A DNA stretch of 64,000 nucleotides. Source: Theocolax elegans. Taxonomy: Eukaryota > Arthropoda > Insecta > Hymenoptera > Cerocephalidae. The position numbers were made by a program, and so were the translations under genes. Positions 1 through 10,518 of the stretch are shown here, piece by piece; the stretch's first letter is position 1, and each line of letters opens with the position of its first letter. Location of the stretch: positions 62,872,162 through 62,936,161 of the forward strand of contig CM047427.1 in assembly GCA_026168455.1 (NCBI GenBank). The letters run 5' to 3'. Below the pieces are notes generated by a model that was given only the letters and a program-made list of their open reading frames with translations, was not told the DNA's origin and ran no database searches.

Positions 1-129
1 CCTTCATGATGAGCAAGTCGATGTTGCTCAATGCCGCATGCAACGAAATGGCGTTCGGACGTTTTCGTCAAATCGCGATTATGGAGAAGCTGTTGACAGC
101 TTTATCAAAATGGTTGGTGTCAGTGGCAG

Positions 130-981
130 TAGCAATTCTTTGTTTTACAATTATTCAGATTTTAACATTTGTGTTTCCAAGTTATGAAGTAAAGCAGGTA
201 TACTTATCGCACTTATTTCAGACAAAATTAAGTTTAGAAAATTATTATCCATATCAAACGTGCGTTCAATTACATAAAATTTTACACCATTTTCATAAAG
301 TGTACAATATTTATCAAATATTTCACTTTTACATAACATTTGTAAATCAGTCTCACTGCCCTTTTCAATAACCCTTTCAAAATATTCAATTATGTATTCC
401 ATCACTTTATTAACATTATTACAGTATTTTGTAAGTTGATCGAGTCTCTGTTGTATGCAAGGAGTCACCAATTTTAATCCGTCAAATGTTACTTTCTGCA
501 CGCAAGTACTTGGTACATGAACTGATTTTCTTCGTTTGTTCTGACTTTCTTCCCATTGTTGGGATTCCAATTCCTCATCGTTACTTTCTTCCTTATGCAG
601 TTTCTCTTATACAATTATAGATTTTAATTTAAACGAGGATTGATACAGTATTCTATGAGAACTTGTTTCAATAAAGTTTGATTCACTAAACTATTTAAAT
701 CTGTAACATTCTTGAAGGTACGAATCAATCTCATCAAACTTGTTTGTAAATTCAGTCCACGAATTAAAATCAAATTTAACGTGGTAAATGAGTGTTATAA
801 TTGGAGAATAACGGCCGTTTGAGTTTTCCAATCCAATTGATATACGTTTTGAATGAGATTTATTTAAATTGTATGACGTTGCCAAGAGTAAGTTCCCGTA
901 TAATCCACAAACTGTTTTTTCCATAAGTAGACGACGTTCTTCCGTTTGAGTAGCCATATTCTTATTAAAACAGTAGTGCAC
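130..981 (-). pseudogene. Polinton-associated PC4-like protein, decayed
   Basis: Minus-strand reading is open from about 981 to 691 and from 570 to 151. The same frame links the two blocks through a few stops, so this was probably one protein of about 270 residues. The first block has a pattern like the PC4 single-stranded-DNA-binding fold: a basic strand with KRISIGLE, then VKFDFNSWTEF and an IDSYL ending. The second block is rich in charged and helical residues and contains VTFDGLKLV. It lies just downstream of the protease fragment on the same strand, as expected for the next gene of the provirus. The family call rests on pattern only. It could be another small virion or DNA-binding protein. 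Confidence 0.4.
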
Positions 982-1410
982 GATTTTAAGGTCAAAGTTT
1001 CTGAAACAGAACTAAGAATGCTCGAAGCGACGTACCCTTTTATAAGTGTACTCCCACCACTCATTGCATCCTTACGTCATAGGGAGAAATAGTCAACCGA
1101 CCAATGAGAGGTACAGCTATCCCTCCACTGTAACTAACAATTTAACTTATCTCTTAGTGGAGGGGGAAATGAAATACCTTTAATATTTTATTTTTAACGT
1201 TCTAAGAAATTATTACGGTTGGTTTTTGTTACATCTGGTTTATTTCTACGAAATGAATATGCTGAGAAGAGAATAGGTAATTGTATACTTATCACATACA
1301 AATAGGAAATAGTGGTATTGAGATGTAATAGACTAAACACATACGAGTATGCTACTACGTTTAATTCATATTACATTTTTTTGCAATACATGATTGGTAT
1401 TACGTATTGG

Positions 1411-1662
1411 TTACGTATTCCAGATCATATATGATCGCACATTATTAAATACGTGAACTTGATTGGATAATTTAACATTATTATTTTTTAATATATTTGA
1501 ATACAATTTTACAATTATTTCATCGTTTTTTGTAGCAAACTTGTTACAAAAGGAGAGTTAATTATTATAACGGTACATATGATAAAGAAACACAATACAA
1601 TACTGTCCGCACAGTTTAGAGTAAATACTTTACAATTTTTTCTTATTCCAGCGGTATTGTAC
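1411..1662 (-). pseudogene. Adenain-like protease, C-terminal half (catalytic Cys)
   Basis: Minus-strand translation shows YRWNKKKL, a stop, then SIYSKLCGQYCIVFLYHMYR. The CGQYC block is the catalytic-cysteine motif of adenovirus-type cysteine proteases; the Cys codon is at 1597-1599. A second in-frame stop follows YNN, and reading continues to a stop at 1411. Adenain proteases mature virion proteins in adenoviruses and are a hallmark gene of Polintons. The N-terminal half, with His and Asp, lies at 6424-6635 beyond a Tc5-like transposon. About 15 codons expected between the halves by family comparison are not visible. Confidence 0.75.
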
Positions 1663-1665
1663 TTA

Positions 1666-2670
1666 CAAGGGGAGTAAATGACCTCCGGATAAAATTTTTA
1701 ACTCAGCCCGGAGAGACAACTTCTTTGCTGAAACTAAAAATATACGTATTTTTTTGTTTTTGCCGATGGAGTGTTTAATAGAAGTTAAACTCATTAAACC
1801 TAAATAAACTTGAACCATCAATTTTAGGGATACATTAAAAATACTCTTGCACTAAACATAACAAAAAAATATTCTATTTATAGAATAGAAATATAGAATA
1901 GAAAAGTAGACTTTAATAATATTAAACTATTTATGCAGATGTAAGTATTTACTTCATTTTCTTACCTATGTTCTCAATCCATCCAAACACAAACTCATTT
2001 GACACGGCATTTAATCTTTATTACTTTTTTAAACAGTTGATTAAATTTGATCCATGGCTGAAGAATGTAGGAAATCTTGAACACACCACTGCATGTAATT
2101 ATAAAAGCAGCAATGAATAAAAACAATGGATCTATATAACAATGGATCAGCTAAAGAAACCTGAAACCAATAAAAATTATCACAAAGCTTTAAGGCCTAC
2201 AATATGCATATTTTAAATTACAAAAACTGTACCACCCTACTGAATACTTATCTGATTACGAATTCCTATTTATAAATTTCGGTCTTTTTCTTCACTTTAC
2301 TTGAGCCAGATTTTTGTAAATAATATGAGTAAAGTAATATTAATGACGTCCGCTGAACTGTAAGTAGTACACTGTTTACGTCGTCTGCTTCTCTATACTT
2401 AACGACGACGTCAACGATTACTCCAAACTCGAAAATCAAACGACTTCTTTGCTGTAGACCCTTTCACGCTCGTTTACAAAAAGGTCGTCTATCAAAAAAA
2501 TGTATAATTTATTTTTAACTATTATATTTACTAATTATATTTATTTATTAAAAACTACGAAAATTTTAACTTTTAAATTTTTTCCGAAGGAAACTGGTAA
2601 CACAGTATTTAAAATAATTATTTAAAGCCATTAACTGCAATGGCCTCATCGAAAGTGTATATCGGCCTTA
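1666..2670 (+). repeat. Left terminal inverted repeat of the Tc5-like element
   Basis: Matches the reverse complement of 5450-6420 over about 1 kb, including the inner end around the run GTGTATATCGGCCTTA. It contains no convincing gene. The arm is unusually long for this superfamily. Confidence 0.85.
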
Positions 2671-3278
2671 ATGATATACGTTTTTCCCGGGAAAAAGAAT
2701 TTTATTTTATTTTTTAAATGCATAATTTTTTTTTTAAATAAATTTCATCCTATCAATTATATGTGTTATGTTTTTTTTTCATTTTTTTTATGCATGCAAA
2801 GTTAAATAAAAAAGAAAAAATTCTTAATTTTCCGCGTAGGAGGAAAAGGTGCACGTAGATTATTCAAATAGAGTCCTTTATTCGAATTGTTTAAAAATAA
2901 CGTTTTTTATTGTATGGTCATGCGATTTATAAAGTGTGTTCCTACAAATAATCTGGTTTATTATTAATATTCTTTGTTTATATTATTATTGAATTTGTTT
3001 ATTAATATTAATTGTTATGTCTATTATTTATATTTATTTATTATATTTATGTGTATTAATTGATAATTAAGTATTTCTATTCGTATTATTTATTTTATTT
3101 ATTGTTTAGTATTATGGTTTTGTAAACATTTTCTTAATTTATTGATAATTTTTTTGGTTTATATTCATTAACTAGTTTTATTAGTTTATTAAAACGTAAT
3201 ACATTTATTATATTTTCTTAATTTTTGTATTAATATTATTTCTAATTTTTTTAATTAATCAGAGATCACTAATAATAA

Positions 3279-5029
3279 ATGAGTGATGTAAACGTAAATA
3301 GTTTTTTAAATCCTGTGCCTCAAGATAATGTACACTTTGAAAAAGAATTTTTTTCTGATTGTTTTAATGTGTGTGTTCAACATCTAAAAAATGAAGAGTT
3401 AATAGATGATGACAATTTGTTAAGAAAACCTGATTTTTATGCTGTTTCGATTGGCGAAGATGCTTATAAATTATTTTAATAAATTAGTACCGGTGCAGGA
3501 AGAACTTTTGTTTGTTGAAAGTGAATATAATATTGATATCAAAGAAGGCTCACAAGATATAGATATGTTGAGTGAAACATCTGATGAGTCTGGTAATTTA
3601 TTAATTTTTTCATTTATATAAGTAAAAAATTAAAAAATTCAAATATAATCATAAACAATTTTTAATTCCTTTACTCATAGAACCTTTGAGTCAACCAAAT
3701 TCAAAGGATTATGAACCAGAAAATAAAAAAGTGAAAGTTTCCTTTGTCCCAATCGAAACCAAAATCAAAATATTAAATATTGTACAAGAGCACCCAGGTT
3801 GGAAATTGTCATCGATTAGAAGAGCCGGTGGAACATCTCTCACTCGAATGGATGAATTGACCCGATGGAGGAGAGAAGTAGAAAAAGGTGGAACAAAATT
3901 TGAAAAGTACACTTTTATAAAAAAATGGGTATATAATAGATTTGTAGAAGCCAGAGAGTCTAAAGTACCAGTCACCACTCGAAATCTCCAAGAATGGGCA
4001 ATGCAAGCAGCAAAGCAACTTCAAAACGAACATTTTACTTTTTATGCTTGCATAGGATGGGTTAATTCGTTTAAAAAAGCATACAAAATAACCCAAAGAA
4101 ACGTAACGAGATATGTCAAGCCCACCGAAAGCAAATCCTTAGACAAAATTTTGGAAGCTTTGACTATTTTTTCAAATGAATGCTGTGCTGCAATAAAAAA
4201 TTATAATTTAGATTATGTGCTTAACACTGATGTGAATACCGAATGAATGTGTGTCGTACCTTGGACCACAAAGGTGGTAAGAGTGTTGAGGTGAAGGTGA
4301 GGAATTACAGCATCTGGGAAGTTGTTACCACACGTATTTATATGCCTTCAAGAACCAAAAGGCGTTTTTGGTCCAGTAGTTCAGACAAGATTATCTGTTC
4401 TTTCTGAAGAATACAGAAATGTTGAAATTACGTGCTCATCATCTGGAAAATTGTCTGCAACACTGTTTCAAAAATATGTAAATAATGTGTTAGCACCTTA
4501 TGTTAAAAACGATAAATTTATGCTCATATTAGATAGCTGGAGTGGACAAAAAAATACCAAATATTTTGATAATTTCAAGGATACTAACAATGTACCTACT
4601 TGGAGTGTTAAAATAATTCCACCTGGTTGCACTGGACTCAATCAACCTTTAGATGTTTACTTCCATAGACAAATTAAAATATTTTTAAAGGAGTTCCAGA
4701 ATTGTGTTTTTTTAATCGAACATAAACGCCAAATTAACACCAGAGAAGACTATATCAAACTTCACTCGTTAGCACACAACCAATTGTCATCACCAATTTT
4801 TGGTGAAATGATAAGATACGCCTGGTATGCCTCCAAATTGATTGAAAGAAGAGATATTTTTGTAAATGTAAAGCAAGTTTGCTTTCCACAAAACATTCGA
4901 CTATTAACTTGTTCTTGCAAACAAAATTCTGCATTTGTAAAATGTTCTTGGTGTCGCCAAAGTGTATGTTTTCACTGTTTCTATGATGAGTATCATCCAT
5001 CAGTGTGTATAAAATGTAATAATAAATAA
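3279..5029 (+). pseudogene. Tc5-like DDD transposase, frameshifted, one intron
   Basis: Exon 1 (3279-3592) encodes an acidic N-terminus with one frameshift near 3440-3475. An 88-bp intron (3593-3680, GTAATT...CATAG) joins in frame to exon 2. Exon 2 starts with a helix-turn-helix region (IETKIKILNIVQEHPGWKL) and a second CENP-B/Tc5-type DNA-binding domain (about 3880-4130). The DDE core follows: first Asp in LNTDVNTE, then a stop and frame changes at 4246-4320, second Asp in LILDSWSG, third Asp in LNQPLDVYFHRQ. The C-terminus (4905-5020) is Cys-rich, with CSCK, CSWC, CFHC and CIKC pairs that suggest a zinc-binding tail. The enzyme would cut and paste the surrounding element, but this copy is inactive as read. 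Remaining uncertainty is whether some indels are sequencing errors. Confidence 0.85.
3593..3680 (+). other. Predicted intron in the transposase gene
   Basis: GT at 3593 and AG at 3679-3680 remove a stretch with stops. They join a split codon (one base before, two after) that restores one reading frame across the boundary. The length (88 bp) and AT-richness suit an insect intron. Confidence 0.65.
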
Positions 5030-5449
5030 TAATGGATCTAAAGCATTGTGCAATTATTATAATTATAGGCAATTAAATACTTTTAAACACAGGTACCATT
5101 TCTTGATTGTGTTGCACACCTAAAATGAAACAAATTTTTCACAAAGTAAAAAAGGAATAAATAATAAAAAATATTGAATAATCAATAAATCTACACGTAT
5201 CTAATGAATTATAATTATTTCCCACAATTCTCTTGAAAACATAGTTACTTCAAATCACTTAATACTAACTTTTTTCTTCTTTATACACATAAATATATTT
5301 TACAAATATGTAACTAATTGTTAATTATAAAATTCAATATATTTTAACGAAAGATATCTTTATCCTATTAAATTATACAATAAGTATGTATATGCGTCCG
5401 TTGCTCTTATGCTTTTGTTTACATACTAGAAGATTCGTTGGTTAGAACG

Positions 5450-6420
5450 CTTAAGGCCGATATACACTTTCGATGGGGCCATTGCAGTCAGTGGCTTTAA
5501 ATAATTATTTTAAATACTGTGTTACCAGTTTCCTTCGGCAAAAAATTAAAAGTTAAAATTTTTGTAGTTTTTAATAAATAAATATAATTAATAAATATAA
5601 TAGTTAAAAATAAATTGTACATTTTTTTGATAGACGACCTTTTTGTAAACAAGCGTGAAAGGGTCTACAGCGAAGAAGTCGTTTGATTTTCGAGTTTGGA
5701 GTAATCGTTGACGTCGTCGTTAAGTATAGAGAAGCAGACGACGTAAACAGTGTACTACTTGCAGTTCAGCGGACGTCATTAATATTACTTTACTCATATT
5801 ATTTACAAAAATCTGGCTCAAGTAAAGTGAAGAAAAAGACCGAAATTCATAAATAGGAATTCGTAATCAGATAAGTATTCAGTAGGGTGGTACAGTTTTT
5901 GTAATTTAAAATATGCATATTGTAGGCCTTAAAGCTTTGTGATAATTTTTATTGGTTTCAGGTTTCTTTAGCTGATCCATTGTTATATAGATCCATTGTT
6001 TTTATTCATTGCTGCTTTTATAATTACATGCAGTGGTGTGTTCAAGATTTCCTACATTCTTCAGCCATGGATCAAATTTAATCAACTGTTTAAAAAAGTA
6101 AGAAAGATTAAATGCCGTGTCAAATGAGTTTGTGTTTGGAAGGATTGAGAACATAGGTAAGAAAATGAAGTAAATACTTACATCTGCATAAATAGTTTAA
6201 TATTATTAAAGTCTATTTTTCTATTCTATATTTCTATTCTATAAATAGAATATTTTTTTGTTATGTTTAGCGCAAGAGTATTTTTAATGTATCCCTAAAA
6301 TTGATGGTTCAAGTTTATTTAGGTTTAATGAGTTTAATACGTATATTTTTATTTTCAGCAAAGAAGTTGTCTCTCCGGGCTGAGTTAAAAATTTTATCCG
6401 GAGGTCATGTACTCCCCTTG
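5450..6420 (-). repeat. Right terminal inverted repeat of the Tc5-like element
   Basis: Reverse complement of 1666-2670. A further direct copy lies at about 8400-9360 because of the downstream tandem duplication. Confidence 0.85.
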
Positions 6421-6423
6421 TTA

Positions 6424-6635
6424 GTTAGGGACTCCGTAACTGTCAAAGTATGTTCCGTACCCATTTTTATTTATGTAGATAACAATCCAATGCGATCCTT
6501 TTTTAGTAGATCATCGGCATTTGCAACAATTACAACTGGTTTTTCCGTTAATCTGGGAATGCGGTCAGCAGCATACACTCCTATAGTTTTAGCTTTCAGT
6601 TTTGCAATAACTTTTTGTATTTGCTCCGTATTCAT
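6424..6635 (-). pseudogene. Adenain-like protease, N-terminal half (His, Asp), copy 1
   Basis: Starts with ATG at 6635 on the minus strand and reads through KTIGVYAADRIPRL. After a one-base frameshift near 6495 it continues in another frame with HWIVIYINKNGYGTYFDSYG. The HW histidine (codon 6490-6492) and the aspartate of FDSYG (6442-6444) fit the catalytic His and Asp of adenain-type cysteine proteases. Reading stops where the Tc5-like element begins. The Cys half lies on the far side of that element at 1411-1662. The gene lies downstream of the DIQG gene on the same strand. Confidence 0.8.
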
Positions 6636-6719
6636 TTTTTAAGTATTTTTCAATATCGTACACATCATCCTTATCTGCTGCATCAACTTCGTCATATTCT
6701 GATCGTACAAATCTACTAT

Positions 6720-7298
6720 GATTACATACTGTTTAATTGACTCTAAAAATGCGACTGTTGAATCTTCGATTTCGAATTGCTTTATAAAGTCTTTCACTAT
6801 CATTTTCTTCACTTTCTGAGGAAGTATCTCGAAGTATCGACAGTAACCACTTTCTTAATAGGTACACTTTATTCAAAGCACATACGAAGCGTTATCTCTA
6901 ACAACTATATGACGAGACATGCATGAAATGCTTCGATGATTATTTTTCAGATCTTCAAATGTCGGTGATAACATTTGCTCAACGTTCATAACTTCACAAG
7001 CTACCACCTTTTCAAGATATTCCTGTTTCTCGTCTCCACGAGTATAAAACCTAGTCGTGGCTTTTGAAAGGGACCGTAAATGTTATTCGAGTTGTTCTAC
7101 ACTAATATCACCATCGTTCCATCTTAACCCATACTGGTTACACCGTTTGATTTCAAACGGCAACTCAGAGTATTTATGTGGAGACTTGATCAGCCAATGA
7201 CAAAACATCCGTTCACTTAAAGAAATTACTGCCACTTCCTTATGAATGAAGGTGTTGTTCCAATTTCTTAAACCTTGTATATCTACAATGTAATCCAT
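6720..7298 (-). pseudogene. DIQG-motif protein of the provirus, copy 1
   Basis: Identical over its first 71 codons to 10026-10241 (copy 2), where the fuller description is given. It begins MDYIVDIQGLRNWNN and is interrupted by a stop at 7083. It then continues with frame changes toward 6720 through a Cys- and His-containing segment. Confidence 0.55.
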
Positions 7299-7329
7299 TT
7301 TGATAAGTTAGCGTTCACTCGTTGACTGT

Positions 7330-7524
7330 TTTTTTTTTTATTATTTTAACGTCGCTCTTTTTATGCTCCCAAACCGGTGCTAATCAGCGACGGAGGTCAT
7401 ACGATGTCTTGGTGAAGAAAGCACTTGTTGAAAATACATTCGCCAGTGGTGCTTGTATCAATCGGCCGGGGCCAGGAATCGAACCTGGGACCTCCAGATT
7501 ACGAGCCCGACGCCATCGCAGGCC
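7330..7524 (-). mobile_element. tRNA-derived SINE, copy 1
   Basis: On the minus strand this starts with a tRNA-like head. The anticodon arm has loop CTCGTAA (Thr CGT type), the T arm is a perfect five-pair stem closing loop TTCGATT, and the B box is GGTTCGATTCC. The acceptor and D-arm 5' part is truncated. A tail of about 100 bp and an A-run end at 7330. A 15-bp direct repeat, TCACTCGTTGACTGT, flanks it (7315-7329 and 7525-7539), as expected for LINE-driven insertion. Confidence 0.8.
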
Positions 7525-7573
7525 TCACTCGTTGACTGTGAATTGAGATGTAGAAACGCCCGTTTTTATTCAC

Positions 7574-7981
7574 TCATCCCCACCTTAAAGTCAAGCACCA
7601 AGTCCGTAATAATTTGACGACGAATCGATTTCAAGAACGTTATCAAATTCGCTGTACACTATGCTAATTAATTGTAGAAGTCAAGGCTTCTTCAAATTTC
7701 AATTCTATACGAACACTTCCATGTTTCACCAAATTCCAGTGCATGTTTGAATTTGCCGCAAGGTCGGGCGTTAAATTAAAAGCAAAGAGACAATAGCCTC
7801 TGTTGTATTCAGTACGCGGTATGTTGATTGGTTCGTTTAGAAAATGTATTCCACTTCCAGAAAACAATGTTTGATAAGCTTCTACGTACAGAGGATTATC
7901 TCCGCTAAATTTTGGTTGTAATGGTTTTCCAGGCACTTGTACACCATCAATGTGCAGTGAAAGATGATTGATATTGTAGTG
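7574..7981 (-). pseudogene. Polinton major capsid protein, C-terminal piece, copy 1
   Basis: Duplicate of 10519-10925. It carries the GYCLFAFNLTPDLAANSNMH block typical of the second jelly-roll of Polinton capsid proteins. It is cut at the tandem-duplication junction near 7981, so the N-terminal part is absent here. Confidence 0.8.
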
Positions 7982-9364
7982 ATGGATCTAAAGCATTGTG
8001 GCAATTATTATAATTATAGGCAATTAAATACTTTTAAACACAGGTACCATTTCTTGATTGTGTTGCACACCTAAAATGAAACAAATTTTTCACAAAGTAA
8101 AAAAGGAATAAATAATAAAAAATATTGAATAATCAATAAATCTACACGTATCTAATGAATTAAATTATTTCCCACAATTCTCTTGAAAACATAGTTACTT
8201 CAAATCACTTAATACTAACTTTTTTCTTCTTTATACACATAATATATTTTACAAATATGTAACTAATTGTTAATTATAAAATTCAATATATTTTAACAAA
8301 GATATCTTTATCCTATTAATTATACAATCAGTATGTATATGCGTCCGTTGCTCTTATGCTTTTGTTTACATACTAGAAGATTCGTTGGTTAGAACGCTTA
8401 AGGCCGATATACACTTTCGATGGGGCCATTGCAGTCAGTGGCTTTAAATAATTATTTTAAATACTGTGTTACCAGTTTCCTTCGGCAAAAATTAAAAGTT
8501 AAAATTTTTGTAGTTTTTAATAATAAATATAATTAATAAATATAATAGTTAAAAATAAATTGTACATTTTTTTGATAGACGACCTTTTTGTAAACAAGCG
8601 TGAAAGGGTCTACAGCAGAAGAAGTCGTTTGATTTTCGAGGTTTGGAGTAATCGTTGACGTCGTCGTTAAGTATAGAGAAGCAGACGACGTAAACAGTGT
8701 ACTACTTGCAGTTCAGCGGACGTCATTAATATACTTTACTCATATTATTTACAAAAATCTGGCTCAAGTAAAGTGAAGAAAAAGACCGAAATTCATAAAT
8801 AGGAATTCGTAATCAGATAAGTATTCAGTAGGGTGGTACAGTTTTTGTAATTTAAAATATGCATATTGTAGGCCTTAAAGCTTTGTGATAATTTTTATTG
8901 GTTTCAGGTTTCTTTAGCTGATCCATTGTTATATAGATCCATTGTTTTATTCATTGCTGCTTTTATAATTACATGCAGTGGTGTGTTCAAGATTCCTACA
9001 TTCTTCAGCCATGGATCAAATTTAATCAACTGTTTAAAAAGTAAGAAAGATTAAATGCCGTGTCAAATGAGTTTGTGTTTGGAAGGATGAGAACATAGGT
9101 AAGAAAATGAAGTAAATACTTACATCTGCATAAATAGTTTAATATTATTAAAGTCTATTTTTCTATTCTATATTTCTATTCTATAAATAGAATATTTTTT
9201 TGTTATGTTAGCGCAAGAGTATTTTTAATGTATCCCTAAAATTGATGGTTCAAGTTTATTTAGGTTTAATGCGTTTAATACGTATATTTTTATTTTCAGC
9301 AAAGAAGTTGTCTCTCCGGGCTGAGTTAAAAATTTTATCCGGAGGTCATGTACTCCCCTTGTTA

Positions 9365-9577
9365 GTTAGGGACTCCGTAACTGTCAAAGTATGTTCCGTA
9401 CCCATTTTTATTTATGTAGATAACAATCCAATGCGATCCTTTTTTAGTAGATCATCGGCATTTGCAACAATTACAACTGGTTTTTTCCGTTAATCTGGGA
9501 ATGCGGTCAGCAGCATACACTCCTATAGTTTTAGCTTTCAGTTTTGCAATAACTTTTTGTATTTGCTCCGTATTCAT
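9365..9577 (-). pseudogene. Adenain-like protease, N-terminal half, copy 2
   Basis: Duplicate of 6424-6635, starting at 9577 on the minus strand. One extra T at about 9481 changes the frame relative to copy 1. It ends at the second copy of the Tc5 right terminus (TTA at 9362-9364). Confidence 0.75.
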
Positions 9578-9675
9578 TTTTTAAGTATTTTTTCAATATC
9601 GTACACATCATCCTTATCTGCTGCATCAACTTCGTCATATTCTGATCGTACAAATCTACTATGATTACATACTGT

Positions 9676-10241
9676 TTAATTGACTCTAAAAATGCGACTG
9701 TTGAATCTTCGATTTCGAATTGCTTTATAAAGTCTTTCACTATCATTTTCTTCACTTTCTGAGGAAGTATCTCGAAGTATCGACAGTAACCACTTTCTTA
9801 ATAGGTACACTTTATTCAAAGCACATACGAAGCGTTTATCTCTAACAACTATATGACGAGACATGCATGAAATGCTTCGATGATTATTTTTCAGATCTTC
9901 AAATGTCGGTGATAACATTTGCTCAACGTTCATAACTTCACAAGCTACCACCTTTTCAAGATATTCCTGTTTCTCGTCTCCACGAGTATAAACCTAGTCG
10001 TGGCTTTTGAAAGGGACCGTAAATGTTATTCGAGTTGTTCTACACTAATATCACCATCGTTCCATCTTAACCCATACTGGTTACACCGTTTGATTTCAAA
10101 CGGCAACTCAGAGTATTTATGTGGAGACTTGATCAGCCAATGACAAAACATCCGTTCACTTAAAGAAATTACTGCCACTTCCTTATGAATGAAGGTGTTG
10201 TTCCAATTTCTTAAACCTTGTATATCTACAATGTAATCCAT
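9676..10241 (-). pseudogene. DIQG-motif protein of the provirus, copy 2
   Basis: Opens with MDYIVDIQGLRNWNN and HKEVAVISL, stops at 10026, and resumes in another frame at about 9970. The resumed part has EVMNVEQMLSP, then a segment with spaced Cys and His residues and NKVYLLRKWLL. I recall proteins opening with this DIQG plus PKEVAVV-like pattern as a repeated family of uncharacterised insect genes. Its place between the capsid and protease genes of this element suggests that it is virus-derived or virus-captured. Function is unknown. The C-terminal acidic stretch (SSESEENDSE) ends with frame changes. Confidence 0.55.
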
Positions 10242-10272
10242 TTTGATAAGTTAGCGTTCACTCGTTGACTGT

Positions 10273-10469
10273 TTTTTTTTTTTTATTATTTTAACGTCGC
10301 TCTTTTTATGCTCCCAAACCGGTGCTAATCAGCGACGGAGGTCATACGATGTCTTGGTGAAGAAAGCACTTGTTGAAAATACATTCGCCAGTGGTGCTTG
10401 TATCAATCGGCCGGGGCCAGGAATCGAACCTGGGACCTCCAGATTACGAGCCCGACGCCATCGCAGGCC
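10273..10469 (-). mobile_element. tRNA-derived SINE, copy 2
   Basis: Same insertion as 7330-7524, with the same 15-bp target duplication (10258-10272 and 10470-10484). It therefore entered the provirus before the tandem duplication. The A-tail is a few bases longer here. Confidence 0.8.
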
Positions 10470-10518
10470 TCACTCGTTGACTGTGAATTGAGATGTAGAA
10501 ACGCCCGTTTTTATTCAC

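Larger units (their letters stand above)
1666..6420 (+). mobile_element. Tc5-like DNA transposon with ~1-kb inverted repeats
   Basis: The element is 4,755 bp. Both ends read CAAGGGGAGTA inward, and it is flanked by TTA at 1663-1665 and 6421-6423. CAAGGG ends and a TNA target duplication are typical of the Tc5 branch of IS630/Tc1/pogo elements. The inverted repeats run about 1666-2670 and 5450-6420. They are close to identical apart from small indels and an extra ~34 bp in the left arm near 1750. The interior carries a broken transposase gene (3279-5029). The insertion lies within the Polinton protease gene. Confidence 0.85.
5031..7981 (+). repeat. Tandem duplication 1, first copy
   Basis: Positions 5031-7981 recur directly at 7982-10925. 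The unit starts just after the transposase stop and holds the right half of the Tc5-like element, the protease N-terminal half, the DIQG gene, a SINE and the end of the capsid gene. The junction shares the short word ATGGA. The copies differ mostly by single-base indels. Confidence 0.9.

Noticed and set aside
6301..6642. Plus-strand ORF of 113 codons (and its copy at 9242)
   Set aside because: It crosses the Tc5 terminal repeat and lies antisense to the protease fragment; no domain.
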